From Celeribacter baekdonensis B30 (GTDB lineage: Bacteria; Pseudomonadota; Alphaproteobacteria; Rhodobacterales; Rhodobacteraceae): a stretch of 64,000 nucleotides of DNA. A program made the position numbers and the translations under genes. Every line of letters begins with the position of its first letter. Within the stretch, counting starts at the first letter, position 1. Shown one piece after another: positions 27,192-35,670 of the stretch. Below the pieces are notes generated by a model that searched no databases, was not told the origin of the DNA, and saw nothing but the letters and a program-made list of their open reading frames with translations. The DNA is taken from positions 1 through 64,000 of the forward strand of contig NZ_AMRK01000007.1 of the NCBI RefSeq assembly GCF_000299875.1, in the 5' to 3' direction.

Positions 27192-28257
27192 CACCCATCT
27201 TTCCGAAGCCCGCCGCCAGATCGAGATCTGCAATGCCTGCCGCTATTGCGAAGGGTTCTGTTCGGTTTTCCCCGCCATGACGCGGGAAAAAGCCTTTGCC
27301 GATGGCGACCTGACCCATTTGGCAAACCTGTGCCACAATTGTCGGGGCTGCTACTACTCCTGCCAATACACCGAGCCGCATGAATTTGCGCTTAACATCC
27401 CGGCAGCCTTGGCCGAGGTGCGCCAAGACAGTTGGGAACGCTTGGTGGGACCACAGGTTCTGGCCAAGGCGTTCCATCGCAGCGGTGTCGCCATCGCCGG
27501 GGTGCTTGTGCTTGGGTTTGCCCTGCTGATGGCTCTGATCTCCGTGATGCGGCCGGTCAGTGGCGAAGGGTTCTACGCCGAGCTGTCGCATAACCTGATG
27601 GTGGCGCTCTTTGCGCCTGCGTTCCTTTTGCCCTTATATGCCGTGGCCGTGGGGCTGAGACGGTATTGGACGGAAACAGGCGCGCCGAAGATGGTGTTGA
27701 GCGATGTTTTCATCGCGTTCAAACAGGCCGGGCAGCTCAAAAACCTCAATGGCGGGCAGGGGCAGGGCTGTAATTTCGAGCGCGAAGATCGCTACACCGA
27801 TGCACGGCGCTGGTTCCATCAGGCGGTTTTGTTCGGCTTTCTGCTCTGCTTTGCCGCCACCTCTGTCGCGACATTGATGCACTACCTCCTCGACCTCAAA
27901 GCGCCTTATCCCCTCTTGAGCCTGCCCAAGATGTTCGGCGTCACCGGAGGTATCCTCTTGGTGATCGGGACGATTGGTCTGGGTTGGCTCAAAACCAAAG
28001 CGGACCCTGAACTCGGCGCCAAACGGGTCTGGGGCGGCGAGATGGGCTTTATCGCTTTGTTGGGTTTCACTGCCGCATCGGGGCTGGCGCTATATGCCGC
28101 AACGGGAAGTGCCGTGATGCCGATCCTTTTGGTGCTTCATCTCGGTGCCGTGGCGACGCTGTTTCTGCTGCTGCCTTACACGAAAATGGTGCATGGGTTT
28201 TTCCGCCTCACCGCCTTGATCGCGGAAGAGGCCATCAAACGCCGTGGTTCGATGTAA
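27181..28257 (+). CDS. tcuB: Tricarballylate utilisation electron-transfer protein TcuB
   Basis: About 358 residues. The N-terminal ferredoxin region has two complete CX2CX2CX3C motifs ('CNACRYCEGFC' and 'CHNCRGCYYSC'), and the C-terminal half has about six membrane helices with histidines suited to haem binding. TcuB reoxidises the FAD of TcuA and passes electrons to the membrane quinone pool. The ATG at 27181 follows AGGAGG and is preferred to the upstream in-frame start at 27133. There is no tcuC (MFS carrier) beside it; the TctC/TctAB transporter would fill that role. Confidence 0.87.
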   Translation: MSLDTHLSEARRQIEICNACRYCEGFCSVFPAMTREKAFADGDLTHLANLCHNCRGCYYSCQYTEPHEFALNIPAALAEVRQDSWERLVGPQVLAKAFHRSGVAIAGVLVLGFALLMALISVMRPVSGEGFYAELSHNLMVALFAPAFLLPLYAVAVGLRRYWTETGAPKMVLSDVFIAFKQAGQLKNLNGGQGQGCNFEREDRYTDARRWFHQAVLFGFLLCFAATSVATLMHYLLDLKAPYPLLSLPKMFGVTGGILLVIGTIGLGWLKTKADPELGAKRVWGGEMGFIALLGFTAASGLALYAATGSAVMPILLVLHLGAVATLFLLLPYTKMVHGFFRLTALIAEEAIKRRGSM

Positions 28258-28365
28258 CGGTCTCCTTGCCGCCGGTGATGCCGGGATCTGCGCGGCGGTT
28301 GGGAGGGTCTTTGCGCGATCAGCAATAAGCGCTCATGCGTTGTGAACATGCGCCACGCTGAGACC

Positions 28366-29262
28366 TCATAATCCACGGCGATCGAACGCAAAGAACACCT
28401 CCGGCAAGGTGCCTTTGGTCGCCCGCAGGGTAAAGACGTAATCGGACCGTTCCAGATGCATTTCCCGGCACGGGATCTGGATGAAACCGTCTTGGCGGCT
28501 GGCGCCCTTGTTCCACATAAAGCCAACCCCAAGCCGATGTGCAACCGCATCCAGAACCCCGTCGCGGGTGTCGAGGACGATGGAGGCACGCGGAGACAGC
28601 CCGGCCTTTTGAAAGGCTTCATCGACAACGCGCTGGGTCGAGGAGCCCGCCGTGCGCATGATCAGCCGTTCCCGCATAAGATCGCGACAACTCACTTCGG
28701 TCTGAGCCGCCAACGGGTGCTCGGGGTGGACGATCACCACCACGGACTGGCTCTGAATCTTGCGCCGTTTGAAGCGTGGCTGGTCGGGCACCTCGGGCAA
28801 AACCGCGACATCAACCCGACCTTCGGTCACGGCTTGTACGATCTTGCCCCAGCTTCCCATCTCGATGTTCACGTTCACATTCGGGAAATGGTCCTGAAAC
28901 GCCGCAATCAACGCCATACCCGGCAAAGGATTTCCCAAACCCACACGCAGTTCGCCCTGTTCTAATGTGCTGTGTTGCGACAGGGTTTTCGCAATGCGTT
29001 CTCCCGCATCCTCGATCTCTCGTGATGTCTTGTAGATGTCCTGACACAGTTTGGTGGGCACCATGTCGTTGGCCACCCGTTTGAACAATTCCGCATTCAG
29101 CGCATGTTCCAGATTGCGCACCTGTTGGCTGATCGTCGCCTGCGAGACGTCCATGCGCCGCGCGGCAGCCGAAAAGCTACCAGTTTCCATCACACCGTTG
29201 AGGGCGCGCAGGCGAGCGAAGGTCAGGGCGGCAAGCGCCTCTTTGGGCAACAAGGTCTTCAT
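28366..29262 (-). CDS. LysR-family transcriptional regulator
   Basis: A 298-residue LysR protein. The HTH lies near residues 15-60 ('GVMETGSFSAAARRMDVSQATISQQVRNLE', read in pieces) and a periplasmic-binding-like effector domain runs from about 90 to the end. It is divergent from a Ugp-like ABC importer, so control of that importer by a phosphorylated or sugar-like ligand is inferred. An open frame continues in the same phase far upstream, antisense to the ATPase gene; it lacks family similarity and the ATG at 29262 is the natural start. Confidence 0.9.
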   Translation of the reverse strand: MKTLLPKEALAALTFARLRALNGVMETGSFSAAARRMDVSQATISQQVRNLEHALNAELFKRVANDMVPTKLCQDIYKTSREIEDAGERIAKTLSQHSTLEQGELRVGLGNPLPGMALIAAFQDHFPNVNVNIEMGSWGKIVQAVTEGRVDVAVLPEVPDQPRFKRRKIQSQSVVVIVHPEHPLAAQTEVSCRDLMRERLIMRTAGSSTQRVVDEAFQKAGLSPRASIVLDTRDGVLDAVAHRLGVGFMWNKGASRQDGFIQIPCREMHLERSDYVFTLRATKGTLPEVFFAFDRRGL

Positions 29263-29271
29263 GTGAGACCT

Positions 29272-29320
29272 ATAGGAACTTCCTGTAACCGTAACATGAC
29301 TGTTGCAGAAACTTCCTATG
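29272..29320. promoter_or_regulatory. Candidate LysR binding sites in the divergent lysR/ABC region
   Basis: ATAGGAACTTCCTGTA (29272-29287) contains the inverted repeat AGGA-ACT-TCCT, and AACTTCCT recurs at 29310-29317, 33 bases (about three helical turns) after the first copy at 29277-29284. The 87-base intergenic region separates the LysR gene from the ABC ATPase gene. Binding by the LysR protein is inferred. Confidence 0.45.
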
Positions 29321-29349
29321 AAGCCCCGAACAGAGCGAAGGGGGCCGTC

Positions 29350-30519
29350 ATGGCGACTATCCAATTCCGAGACATCCGAAAGTCCTTTGGCGACACCGAT
29401 GTGCTCAAAGGCGTCGGGCTTGACATCGCGGACGGCGAATTTTTGTCGCTTGTCGGACCGTCGGGGTGCGGAAAATCCACTCTGTTGCGGATTTTGGCGG
29501 GTCTCGAAAGCCAGACCAGCGGATCGGTGACGATTGGCGGTACACCCGTCGACGGGCTGCATGCCGCAGATCGCGATCTGGCCATGGTGTTTCAAAGCTA
29601 CGCGCTTTACCCGCATCTCAGCGTGGCCGAAAACATCGCCGTGCCGCTGACCATGCGCCGTCTGTCGAGCGCACAGCGGTTGCCGCTGGTCGGGCGCGTC
29701 TTGCCGGGCAGCCGGACGACCCGCGCCGCGATTGGCACCACCGTGCGCGAGGCGGCCGAGATGCTTGACATTGCGCATCTGCTCGACCGCAAGCCGGGGC
29801 AATTGTCCGGTGGCCAGCGTCAGCGGGTGGCCCTGGGCCGGGCACTGGTGCGCGACCCTTCTGCGTTCCTGCTTGACGAGCCACTGTCCAATCTCGACGC
29901 CAAAATGCGCGTGCATATGCGCGCAGAGATCGCCCAGCTTAACCGCAGGCTTGGTGCAACCTTTGTCTATGTCACCCACGATCAGGCCGAGGCGATGACC
30001 ATGTCGGACCGGATTGCGGTGATGATGGAGGGCGAGTTGCTGCAAGTCGGCACGCCTGACGCGCTTTACGACCACCCGCAAGACCTTCGCGTGGCGCAAT
30101 TCATTGGCTCGCCCGCGATCAACATCCTGCCGGTCGACACCGACGCCAGCGGCACGATCCACCTGTGTGACATGGCCACTGGCCTGCGTGCAAACGGTCC
30201 CGCCATCGAGCATCTGGGTGTGCGCCCTGAGGCCTTTGTGCCCTGCGAAGAGGGCGAGTTGGTTGTGGGCCGTGTGCGGTTGATCGAGAACCTCGGCTCG
30301 GACCTGTTCGTGCACCTTGACGCAGCCGGTGTGCCAATGCCTGTGACCGTCCGATTGCCGTCTTCGGCGCGCGGGCACGTCAAGGTGCGTGACGTGATGC
30401 GTCTTACCGCCGCGCCCGAACGGATTTGCGGCTTTGACAGCGCTGGCAAAGCCGCCCCTGTCGGCGCCCAGAACAAGGTCCATGACAACGTCCATGACAA
30501 GGTGGCACGCCATGTCTGA
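29350..30519 (+). CDS. ABC importer ATP-binding protein (UgpC/MalK type)
   Basis: A 389-residue ATPase: Walker A 'GPSGCGKSTLLRIL', signature 'LSGGQRQRVALGRAL', Walker B 'AFLLDEPLSNLD', switch His in 'YVTHDQAEA', and a C-terminal TOBE region. There is a short insertion before the signature helix ('AQRLPLVGRVLPGSRTTRAA') not usual in MalK/UgpC. The chosen ATG at 29350 begins the typical 'MATIQFRDIRKSFG'. It overlaps the first permease by eight bases. The neighbouring phosphodiesterase and phosphatase suggest a glycerol-3-phosphate or phosphodiester importer. Confidence 0.9.
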   Translation: MATIQFRDIRKSFGDTDVLKGVGLDIADGEFLSLVGPSGCGKSTLLRILAGLESQTSGSVTIGGTPVDGLHAADRDLAMVFQSYALYPHLSVAENIAVPLTMRRLSSAQRLPLVGRVLPGSRTTRAAIGTTVREAAEMLDIAHLLDRKPGQLSGGQRQRVALGRALVRDPSAFLLDEPLSNLDAKMRVHMRAEIAQLNRRLGATFVYVTHDQAEAMTMSDRIAVMMEGELLQVGTPDALYDHPQDLRVAQFIGSPAINILPVDTDASGTIHLCDMATGLRANGPAIEHLGVRPEAFVPCEEGELVVGRVRLIENLGSDLFVHLDAAGVPMPVTVRLPSSARGHVKVRDVMRLTAAPERICGFDSAGKAAPVGAQNKVHDNVHDKVARHV

Positions 30520-31498
30520 TCTCGCCTCTCTTACGAAGAGTGTTCCGAACCAACAGCGGAGCGTGCGCCCCGAGCACCCCGAGCGACGGCAAGCCCGTGC
30601 AGGGATGGTGCTCTTTGCCCCGGCGCTGGTGTTGCTGATCCTCATTCTGATTGTGCCGGTGGGGGTCGCCGCACTCCTGTCGCTCACCGATTACACGCTG
30701 GGTCGCCCAAGCATCGACTGGGTGGGCCTGCGCAATTACATCGACATTTTTACCGGCTCTTCCTACCGCAAAATGATCGTGGCCACAGTGCTTTATGTCG
30801 CGCTGGTGGTCCCTGCTTCGGTGTTTCTGGGCCTGGGGGCGGCGCTTTTGATCCGCTCGCTCAATGTGGGACAGTCGTTTTACAAAACTGTCTATTTCCT
30901 GCCGGTCATGGCCTCGCTTCTGGCCATGGCGATCGTGTGGGAATTTGCTCTGCACCCGACATTGGGGATCGTGAACCGCACGCTTGCGATGGGGTGTGGC
31001 ACGCCGCTGGAACTGTGGTCCTGGTTCGCACGCAGCTGTATCGATGGCTTTCCGCTTTGGCTCGGAGATCGCGACTATGCGCTCTATACGTTGGCGTTCA
31101 TCGGCATCTGGCAGAGCTTTGGCTTCAACATGGTGCTCTATCTTGCGGGCCTCACTTCGGTGCCCAACGATCTTTACGGCGCGGCCTCTATGGATGGGGT
31201 CAAACGTGGCTGGGAACGGTTTCGCCTGATCACATGGCCGATGCTGGGACCGACGACGGTCTTTGTCGTCACCATCACGATGATCCGCTCATTTCAGGTC
31301 TTTGACACGGTCGAAGCCCTCACCCACGGCGGGCCCGCAAAATCCACCTATGTGATGATCTACGCGATCTACGAGAAAGGTATTGCGCAGAACCTCGTCG
31401 GGCTGGGGGCGGCCATCACCATCCTCTTTCTGGCCTTTGTCATGCTGATCAGCGTGGCGCAGCGCCGCTTTGTCGAACGTAAGGTGCATTACCAATGA
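30512..31498 (+). CDS. ABC importer permease (UgpA/MalF type)
   Basis: About 328 residues with six membrane helices and the EAA loop 'YGAASMDGVKRGWERFRLITWPMLGPT' of carbohydrate-type permeases. The periplasmic stretch near residues 165-185 has an insertion with two cysteines ('GCGTPLELWSWFARSC') that could form a disulfide; this is unusual for UgpA-type subunits. The ATG at 30512 overlaps the ATPase gene (ATGTCTGA), and the stop overlaps the second permease (ATGA). Confidence 0.9.
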   Translation: MSDLASLTKSVPNQQRSVRPEHPERRQARAGMVLFAPALVLLILILIVPVGVAALLSLTDYTLGRPSIDWVGLRNYIDIFTGSSYRKMIVATVLYVALVVPASVFLGLGAALLIRSLNVGQSFYKTVYFLPVMASLLAMAIVWEFALHPTLGIVNRTLAMGCGTPLELWSWFARSCIDGFPLWLGDRDYALYTLAFIGIWQSFGFNMVLYLAGLTSVPNDLYGAASMDGVKRGWERFRLITWPMLGPTTVFVVTITMIRSFQVFDTVEALTHGGPAKSTYVMIYAIYEKGIAQNLVGLGAAITILFLAFVMLISVAQRRFVERKVHYQ

Positions 31499-32388
31499 CC
31501 TATCGCTTTTCCACCCGCCAGACGCTGGCCCATGGGCTTTTGATCCTCGGCGCGATCATCGTTCTGCTGCCCTTTTATGTGATGATTTCGACCTCATTCA
31601 AATCGCCCGCAGAGATTGCCACGGGCACCGGAGGTGTGTTCGGGTCGCAGGCGCTGTTTCCCGATCCGACCTGCCTGGCACTGGGCGGCAACGAGACCGA
31701 GTGCCTCGTGCGCCCGGTACGTGACAACTATAGCCAAGCGTTCACCGCCGCGCCGCTCTGGCGCTACCTTCTAAACGGGGTGATCGTCACCGCCTCGATC
31801 TTTGTGCTGCAAACGTTGATCGCCGTGCCTGCCGCCTATGCGTTGGCCAAGCTTAAGTTCTGGGGGCGCGATGCCGCTTTTGCCCTCGTGTTGTTTTGCC
31901 TGCTGATCCCGGTCCATGCCATCGCGCTGCCGCTTTATCTGATGCTGGCAAAACTGGGCCTCACAAACAGCTACGCCGCCCTCATCCTGCCGTGGATCGT
32001 GTCGGCCTTTGGCATTTTCCTGATGCGGCAATTTTTCATGACCGTGCCCGATGATCTGATTGATGCCGCGCGCATGGATGGGATGGGCGAGTTCGCGATC
32101 ATCTGGCGCGTCATGTTGCCCACTGCGATCCCTGCGCTTCTGGCCTTTGCGATCTTCTCGGTCGTGGCGCATTGGAACGATTATTTCTGGCCGCGCATCG
32201 TGATCACCGGTGACCGCAGCCTGTTTACGCCGCCCTTGGGTCTTCGCGAATTCAAGGGCGATCTGGGCGGCGACGTCTACGGTCCGATGATGGCCAGTGC
32301 AACGATCATCGCTGTGCCGCTCGTCGTCGCGTTCCTGCTGGCGCAGCGCCGTTTCATCGACGGCATCACGCTGTCGGGCATGAAATAA
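31495..32388 (+). CDS. ABC importer permease (UgpE/MalG type)
   Basis: A 297-residue partner permease: six helices, EAA loop 'IDAARMDGMGEFAIIWRVMLPTAIPALLA' and a typical C terminus 'FIDGITLSGMK'. A periplasmic insertion after TM1 contains two cysteines ('PTCLALGGNETECLV'), similar in idea to the one in the first permease. Start and stop overlaps indicate tight coupling in the operon. The substrate is inferred only from neighbours. Confidence 0.9.
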   Translation: MTYRFSTRQTLAHGLLILGAIIVLLPFYVMISTSFKSPAEIATGTGGVFGSQALFPDPTCLALGGNETECLVRPVRDNYSQAFTAAPLWRYLLNGVIVTASIFVLQTLIAVPAAYALAKLKFWGRDAAFALVLFCLLIPVHAIALPLYLMLAKLGLTNSYAALILPWIVSAFGIFLMRQFFMTVPDDLIDAARMDGMGEFAIIWRVMLPTAIPALLAFAIFSVVAHWNDYFWPRIVITGDRSLFTPPLGLREFKGDLGGDVYGPMMASATIIAVPLVVAFLLAQRRFIDGITLSGMK

Positions 32389-32437
32389 CCCCCGTTTCCT
32401 CCCTTTCACACAGCCAACCTCCAAAAGGATTTTCCCC

Positions 32438-33685
32438 GTGAAAACGCTTCTGCCTCTCTCCACCGCTTTGATCGCCGCAATGGCCACCACGCAGGCCCAT
32501 GCGGTCGATATCGAGGTGGGCTATGCCTATTCCGCAACCTTCGATCTGACGTTTGAGCAGATCATGCAGGAGTTTGCCAAATCCCATCCCGACATCACTG
32601 TGACCTTCCGCGCCACCTATGAAAATTACGAGGATGCGACCAACACTGTCCTGCGTGAAGCGGTGGCAAACACGCTGCCCGATGTGTCCTTTCAGGCGCT
32701 GAACCGTCAGGCGTTGCTCGTTGAGCGCGGCATCGCCAAACCGCTCGACGCCTATATCGCCGCCGAGCCGGATTTTGAAACCGACGGCTACCACAAAGCC
32801 ATGCTCGATCTGTCGACCTTTGGCGGACATATCTATGGTCTGCCGTTCTCTGTCTCGACCCCGATCAGTTTTTACAACCGGGACATCTTGAACGCCGCAG
32901 GGGTCGATACGCTCCCCGCGACCTGGGACGAGGTCATCGCAGCCTGCCAGTTGATCAAGGCCAAGACCGACAAAGAGCCGCTCTATTGGGAATGGAATAT
33001 TTCCGGCAACTGGTTGTTGCAGGCGGCGATGTGGAGCCAGGGCGTGCCGATGATCAAGGACGGCAAGCTGAATATGGACAATCCCGAGGGCCTCAAGGCA
33101 CTTGAGACAGCCAAGGCGATCTTTCGCGACTGTGGCATGAAAAACGTCATCGGTGGTGACGCGGCCAAATCGCTGGCGGCGGGCGATCTGGGCATGTTCT
33201 TTAGCTCGACGGCCTATGTCGGCTTTGTCGATCGCTCGAAAGTCGGCGATTGGGAGTTTGTGACCGCGCCCTATCCGGGCATCGACGGCGCGCCGCAGGC
33301 TCTGCCGGCAGGTGGCAACTCGGCCATGCTGACCTCGACCTCGCAAGATCCCGAGGTGCTTGAGGCCGCGTGGCAGTTCATCAAATTCACCACCTCCGGC
33401 GCGGGGGCTGCTGCCGTGGCGCTCACCACCGGCTATGTGCCGCCGAACAAGGTGGCAAACGAGCTGTTGATGGAAGACTTCTATGCCAAGAACCCCAACA
33501 AGCTAACCGCTGTCAATCAACTGCCGCTCTTGTCTGAATGGTTCGCCTATCCGGGAGACAACGGTCTGGCTGTGACCCAGGTGATCGAGGATTACCTTGA
33601 GGCCATTTTTGTCGGCGACGCGACCGATATGGAAGAGCTGCGCGACGAGATGGTCGAAGAGGTCAACGCGCTGTTGCCGCGCTAA
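32438..33685 (+). CDS. ABC importer solute-binding protein (family 1, UgpB-like)
   Basis: A 415-residue periplasmic binding protein. The signal peptide ends at AHA (about residue 22). The mature part is a cluster B (family 1) protein with 'GLPFSVSTPISFYNRDIL', 'GGNSAMLTSTSQDPE' and 'GYVPPNKVANE'. Family members bind sugars, glycerol-3-phosphate or glycerophosphodiesters. The following phosphodiesterase and HAD phosphatase favour a phosphorylated glycerol compound, but the ligand is not determined by sequence. Confidence 0.88.
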   Translation: MKTLLPLSTALIAAMATTQAHAVDIEVGYAYSATFDLTFEQIMQEFAKSHPDITVTFRATYENYEDATNTVLREAVANTLPDVSFQALNRQALLVERGIAKPLDAYIAAEPDFETDGYHKAMLDLSTFGGHIYGLPFSVSTPISFYNRDILNAAGVDTLPATWDEVIAACQLIKAKTDKEPLYWEWNISGNWLLQAAMWSQGVPMIKDGKLNMDNPEGLKALETAKAIFRDCGMKNVIGGDAAKSLAAGDLGMFFSSTAYVGFVDRSKVGDWEFVTAPYPGIDGAPQALPAGGNSAMLTSTSQDPEVLEAAWQFIKFTTSGAGAAAVALTTGYVPPNKVANELLMEDFYAKNPNKLTAVNQLPLLSEWFAYPGDNGLAVTQVIEDYLEAIFVGDATDMEELRDEMVEEVNALLPR

Positions 33686-33749
33686 CTGACGTTGCTCTCA
33701 TAGGGCGTGGCGGTCCCCAGCGCCGCGCCGCAGTCCCAAAGGATACACG

Positions 33750-34604
33750 ATGCCCGTTCCCCTCCGTTTCGCCGTTCTCACCGATCTGCATTTCGTCCCC
33801 GCAGGTCAGACGATCTACGGTTTTGACCCGCGTGCCAGCCTGAGGCGCGCGCTTGATTTCCTCGACACCCTGCCGCAGGTGGATTTTCTGGTGATCATTG
33901 GCGATCTCACCGACCGCGGCGAACAGGCAGCCTATGAGAGCCTGCAAAACGAGCTGTCTCGTCTCAAGGTCCCGGTGATCCTGATGGTCGGCAATCATGA
34001 CGCCCGTGCGCCGTTTCGCGCAATTTTCCCGAATGCGCCGCGCGACGACAATGGCTTTGTCCAGGGATTGCATGTGTTCGAGCAGGCCAGCCTCATCACC
34101 CTCGATACGCTGATTGATGAGGCAGGCGTGCATCATGGTGCGCTCTGTGGCGCACGCCTTGCGTTTCTTGAAGCCGCGCTGCGGGACGCGCCCGCTGACC
34201 GGCCTGTTCTGTTGTTCCAACACCACCCGCCGCTGGACCTGTCGATCCCGCCGATGGACGCCATTCGCCTGCGTGATGAGGCGGCCGAACTTGCGACTTT
34301 CGCGCGCGCGGGCCGCACCCCCGACCACCTGTTCATGGGGCATGTGCATCGCCCGATCACGGGTCTCTGGCGGGGCATTCCTTTCCACATCCAGCGCGCG
34401 CTGATGCATCAGGTCCATCACGAATTTGATCAGCCGGGGCGGATCATGGGGAGCATTGAGGCTCCCGATCTGGCCTATGTCACGGTCGCGGAGGGCACCG
34501 TCCTGATCCATGATTGCTCCTTTGCCTACGATGGTCCTGTCTTTGATCTGGAATCTCCAGAAGCCGCCGCCGTGGCAATACCCCAAGACTTGGAACGGTT
34601 CTGA
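33750..34604 (+). CDS. Class III metallophosphodiesterase (CpdA/GpdQ-like)
   Basis: A 284-residue calcineurin-like phosphoesterase with all metal motifs: 'TDLHF' (D-x-H), 'GDLTDRG', 'GNHD', 'HHPPL' and 'GHVHR'. The family cleaves cyclic nucleotides or glycerophosphodiesters. No signal peptide is visible, so it is cytoplasmic. It overlaps the HAD gene by one base and follows the importer genes, which fits hydrolysis of an imported phosphodiester to a monoester. Confidence 0.85.
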   Translation: MPVPLRFAVLTDLHFVPAGQTIYGFDPRASLRRALDFLDTLPQVDFLVIIGDLTDRGEQAAYESLQNELSRLKVPVILMVGNHDARAPFRAIFPNAPRDDNGFVQGLHVFEQASLITLDTLIDEAGVHHGALCGARLAFLEAALRDAPADRPVLLFQHHPPLDLSIPPMDAIRLRDEAAELATFARAGRTPDHLFMGHVHRPITGLWRGIPFHIQRALMHQVHHEFDQPGRIMGSIEAPDLAYVTVAEGTVLIHDCSFAYDGPVFDLESPEAAAVAIPQDLERF

Positions 34605-35377
34605 TGCGGCTCGATCTCTATGATGGCTTTTTGTGTGATCTTGATGGTTGTCTGATTTCCGGCACAACGGTCCTGCCGGGGGCCCGAAGCCTGCTCGACT
34701 ACGCGGGTGATAGGTTGATGATCCTGAGCAATAATTCCACCGATACGCCTGCAACCCTGTCTGCCCGTCTCAAGCGGCTCGGCCTGATCGCGCCGCCGGA
34801 GCGGATCGTGTTGGCGGGCACTTCGGCTCTGGATCATCTGGCGCAGATCGGGAATGTACGTCTCAGACTCTACGCAAATGCGGCTCTGCGCGCCTATGCG
34901 CAGGGGTTGGGGTTGTCACTGAACAGCCCTGAACCCACGCATATCTTGCTCACGCGGGACGAAACATTTGGGTACAAAGACCTTTGCGATACGCTTGAGC
35001 TTTTGGCAAAAGGCGCGCTGCTGTTTGTCGCCAATCCAGACGAAAGCCACCCCGGTCCCGATGGCACACCCGTACCCGAAACCGGCAGCCTGCTTGCGGC
35101 GATTTTAAGCGTTCTGCCGGACCTTCGCTATACCATGATCGGCAAACCGGAAGCGGGGTTATACCGTGCGGCCCTTGCTCGCCTGTCTGGAGATGTGCGC
35201 AAAGTTCTTGCCATTGGCGACAACCCAAAGACGGACGCCGCAGGCGCTGCGCGGCTTGGCATGGAGTGCGCTTTGGTTGGGGGGAGTCATGGGACATGGA
35301 CAGATCTAGAACATCTTCTGGCGGTGGGTCGGACGGCCAGCACGCTCGCAAGACATCGCGTGCGAACGTGCACCTGA
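34604..35377 (+). CDS. HAD-superfamily phosphatase (NagD/class IIA type)
   Basis: A 257-residue HAD phosphatase: motif I 'GFLCDLDGCLISG' with the DxD nucleophile pair, motif II 'LSNNSTDT', Lys in 'IGKPEAGLYR', and the acidic motif 'AIGDNPKTDAAGA'. Class IIA members act on glycerol-3-phosphate, phosphoglycolate or nucleotide monophosphates. The position directly after the phosphodiesterase suggests a two-step release of phosphate from an imported compound. It is the last gene of the operon. Confidence 0.85.
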   Translation: MRLDLYDGFLCDLDGCLISGTTVLPGARSLLDYAGDRLMILSNNSTDTPATLSARLKRLGLIAPPERIVLAGTSALDHLAQIGNVRLRLYANAALRAYAQGLGLSLNSPEPTHILLTRDETFGYKDLCDTLELLAKGALLFVANPDESHPGPDGTPVPETGSLLAAILSVLPDLRYTMIGKPEAGLYRAALARLSGDVRKVLAIGDNPKTDAAGAARLGMECALVGGSHGTWTDLEHLLAVGRTASTLARHRVRTCT

Positions 35378-35670
35378 TCTGAGGGGGCACGAGAGGTCCC
35401 GCAAAGTCAAAAGCGACCTCTCTCACAGCGAATGATATTCAAATCAAACCTGCGGCCTGCGCAAACCCGGCTCTGATCGAGCTGTTTCAAAACAGGTGCG
35501 CCTATGAAAATCAGGCCAACACCAGTCTCGGCGGGGTGTACGACGAGACATTCTCTCTGATCGCAAGAGCCGCCAATGGGCAGGCTGCATCCGGCTGTGC
35601 TAAGGTCAGCTTTCTTTCTCGGAGCTTGCCGTTGGGTTAACCCTGCATTAAACAGCCTGCGTGCCGAAAC
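35378..35670. other. Intergenic region between HAD gene and nadA
   Basis: About 290 bases. It holds a hairpin close to the HAD stop (see separate entry) and a 10-base palindrome GGGTTAACCC (35634-35643) 28 bases before nadA, which could be an operator for a NAD-responsive repressor. No convincing small gene is seen; an antisense frame here has no recognisable features. Confidence 0.4.
35391..35422 (+). terminator. Hairpin after the HAD phosphatase gene
   Basis: GAGAGGTC (35391-35398) pairs with GACCTCTC (35415-35422) around a 16-base loop, 14 bases after the stop codon. No clear T-run follows, so termination may be weak. Confidence 0.5.

Noticed and set aside
28366-30687. A 773-codon minus-strand frame across the LysR gene and the ABC ATPase gene
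   Set aside because: Only the part from 29262 down matches LysR; the rest is antisense to a clear ATPase gene and has no family features. High GC produces long antisense frames.
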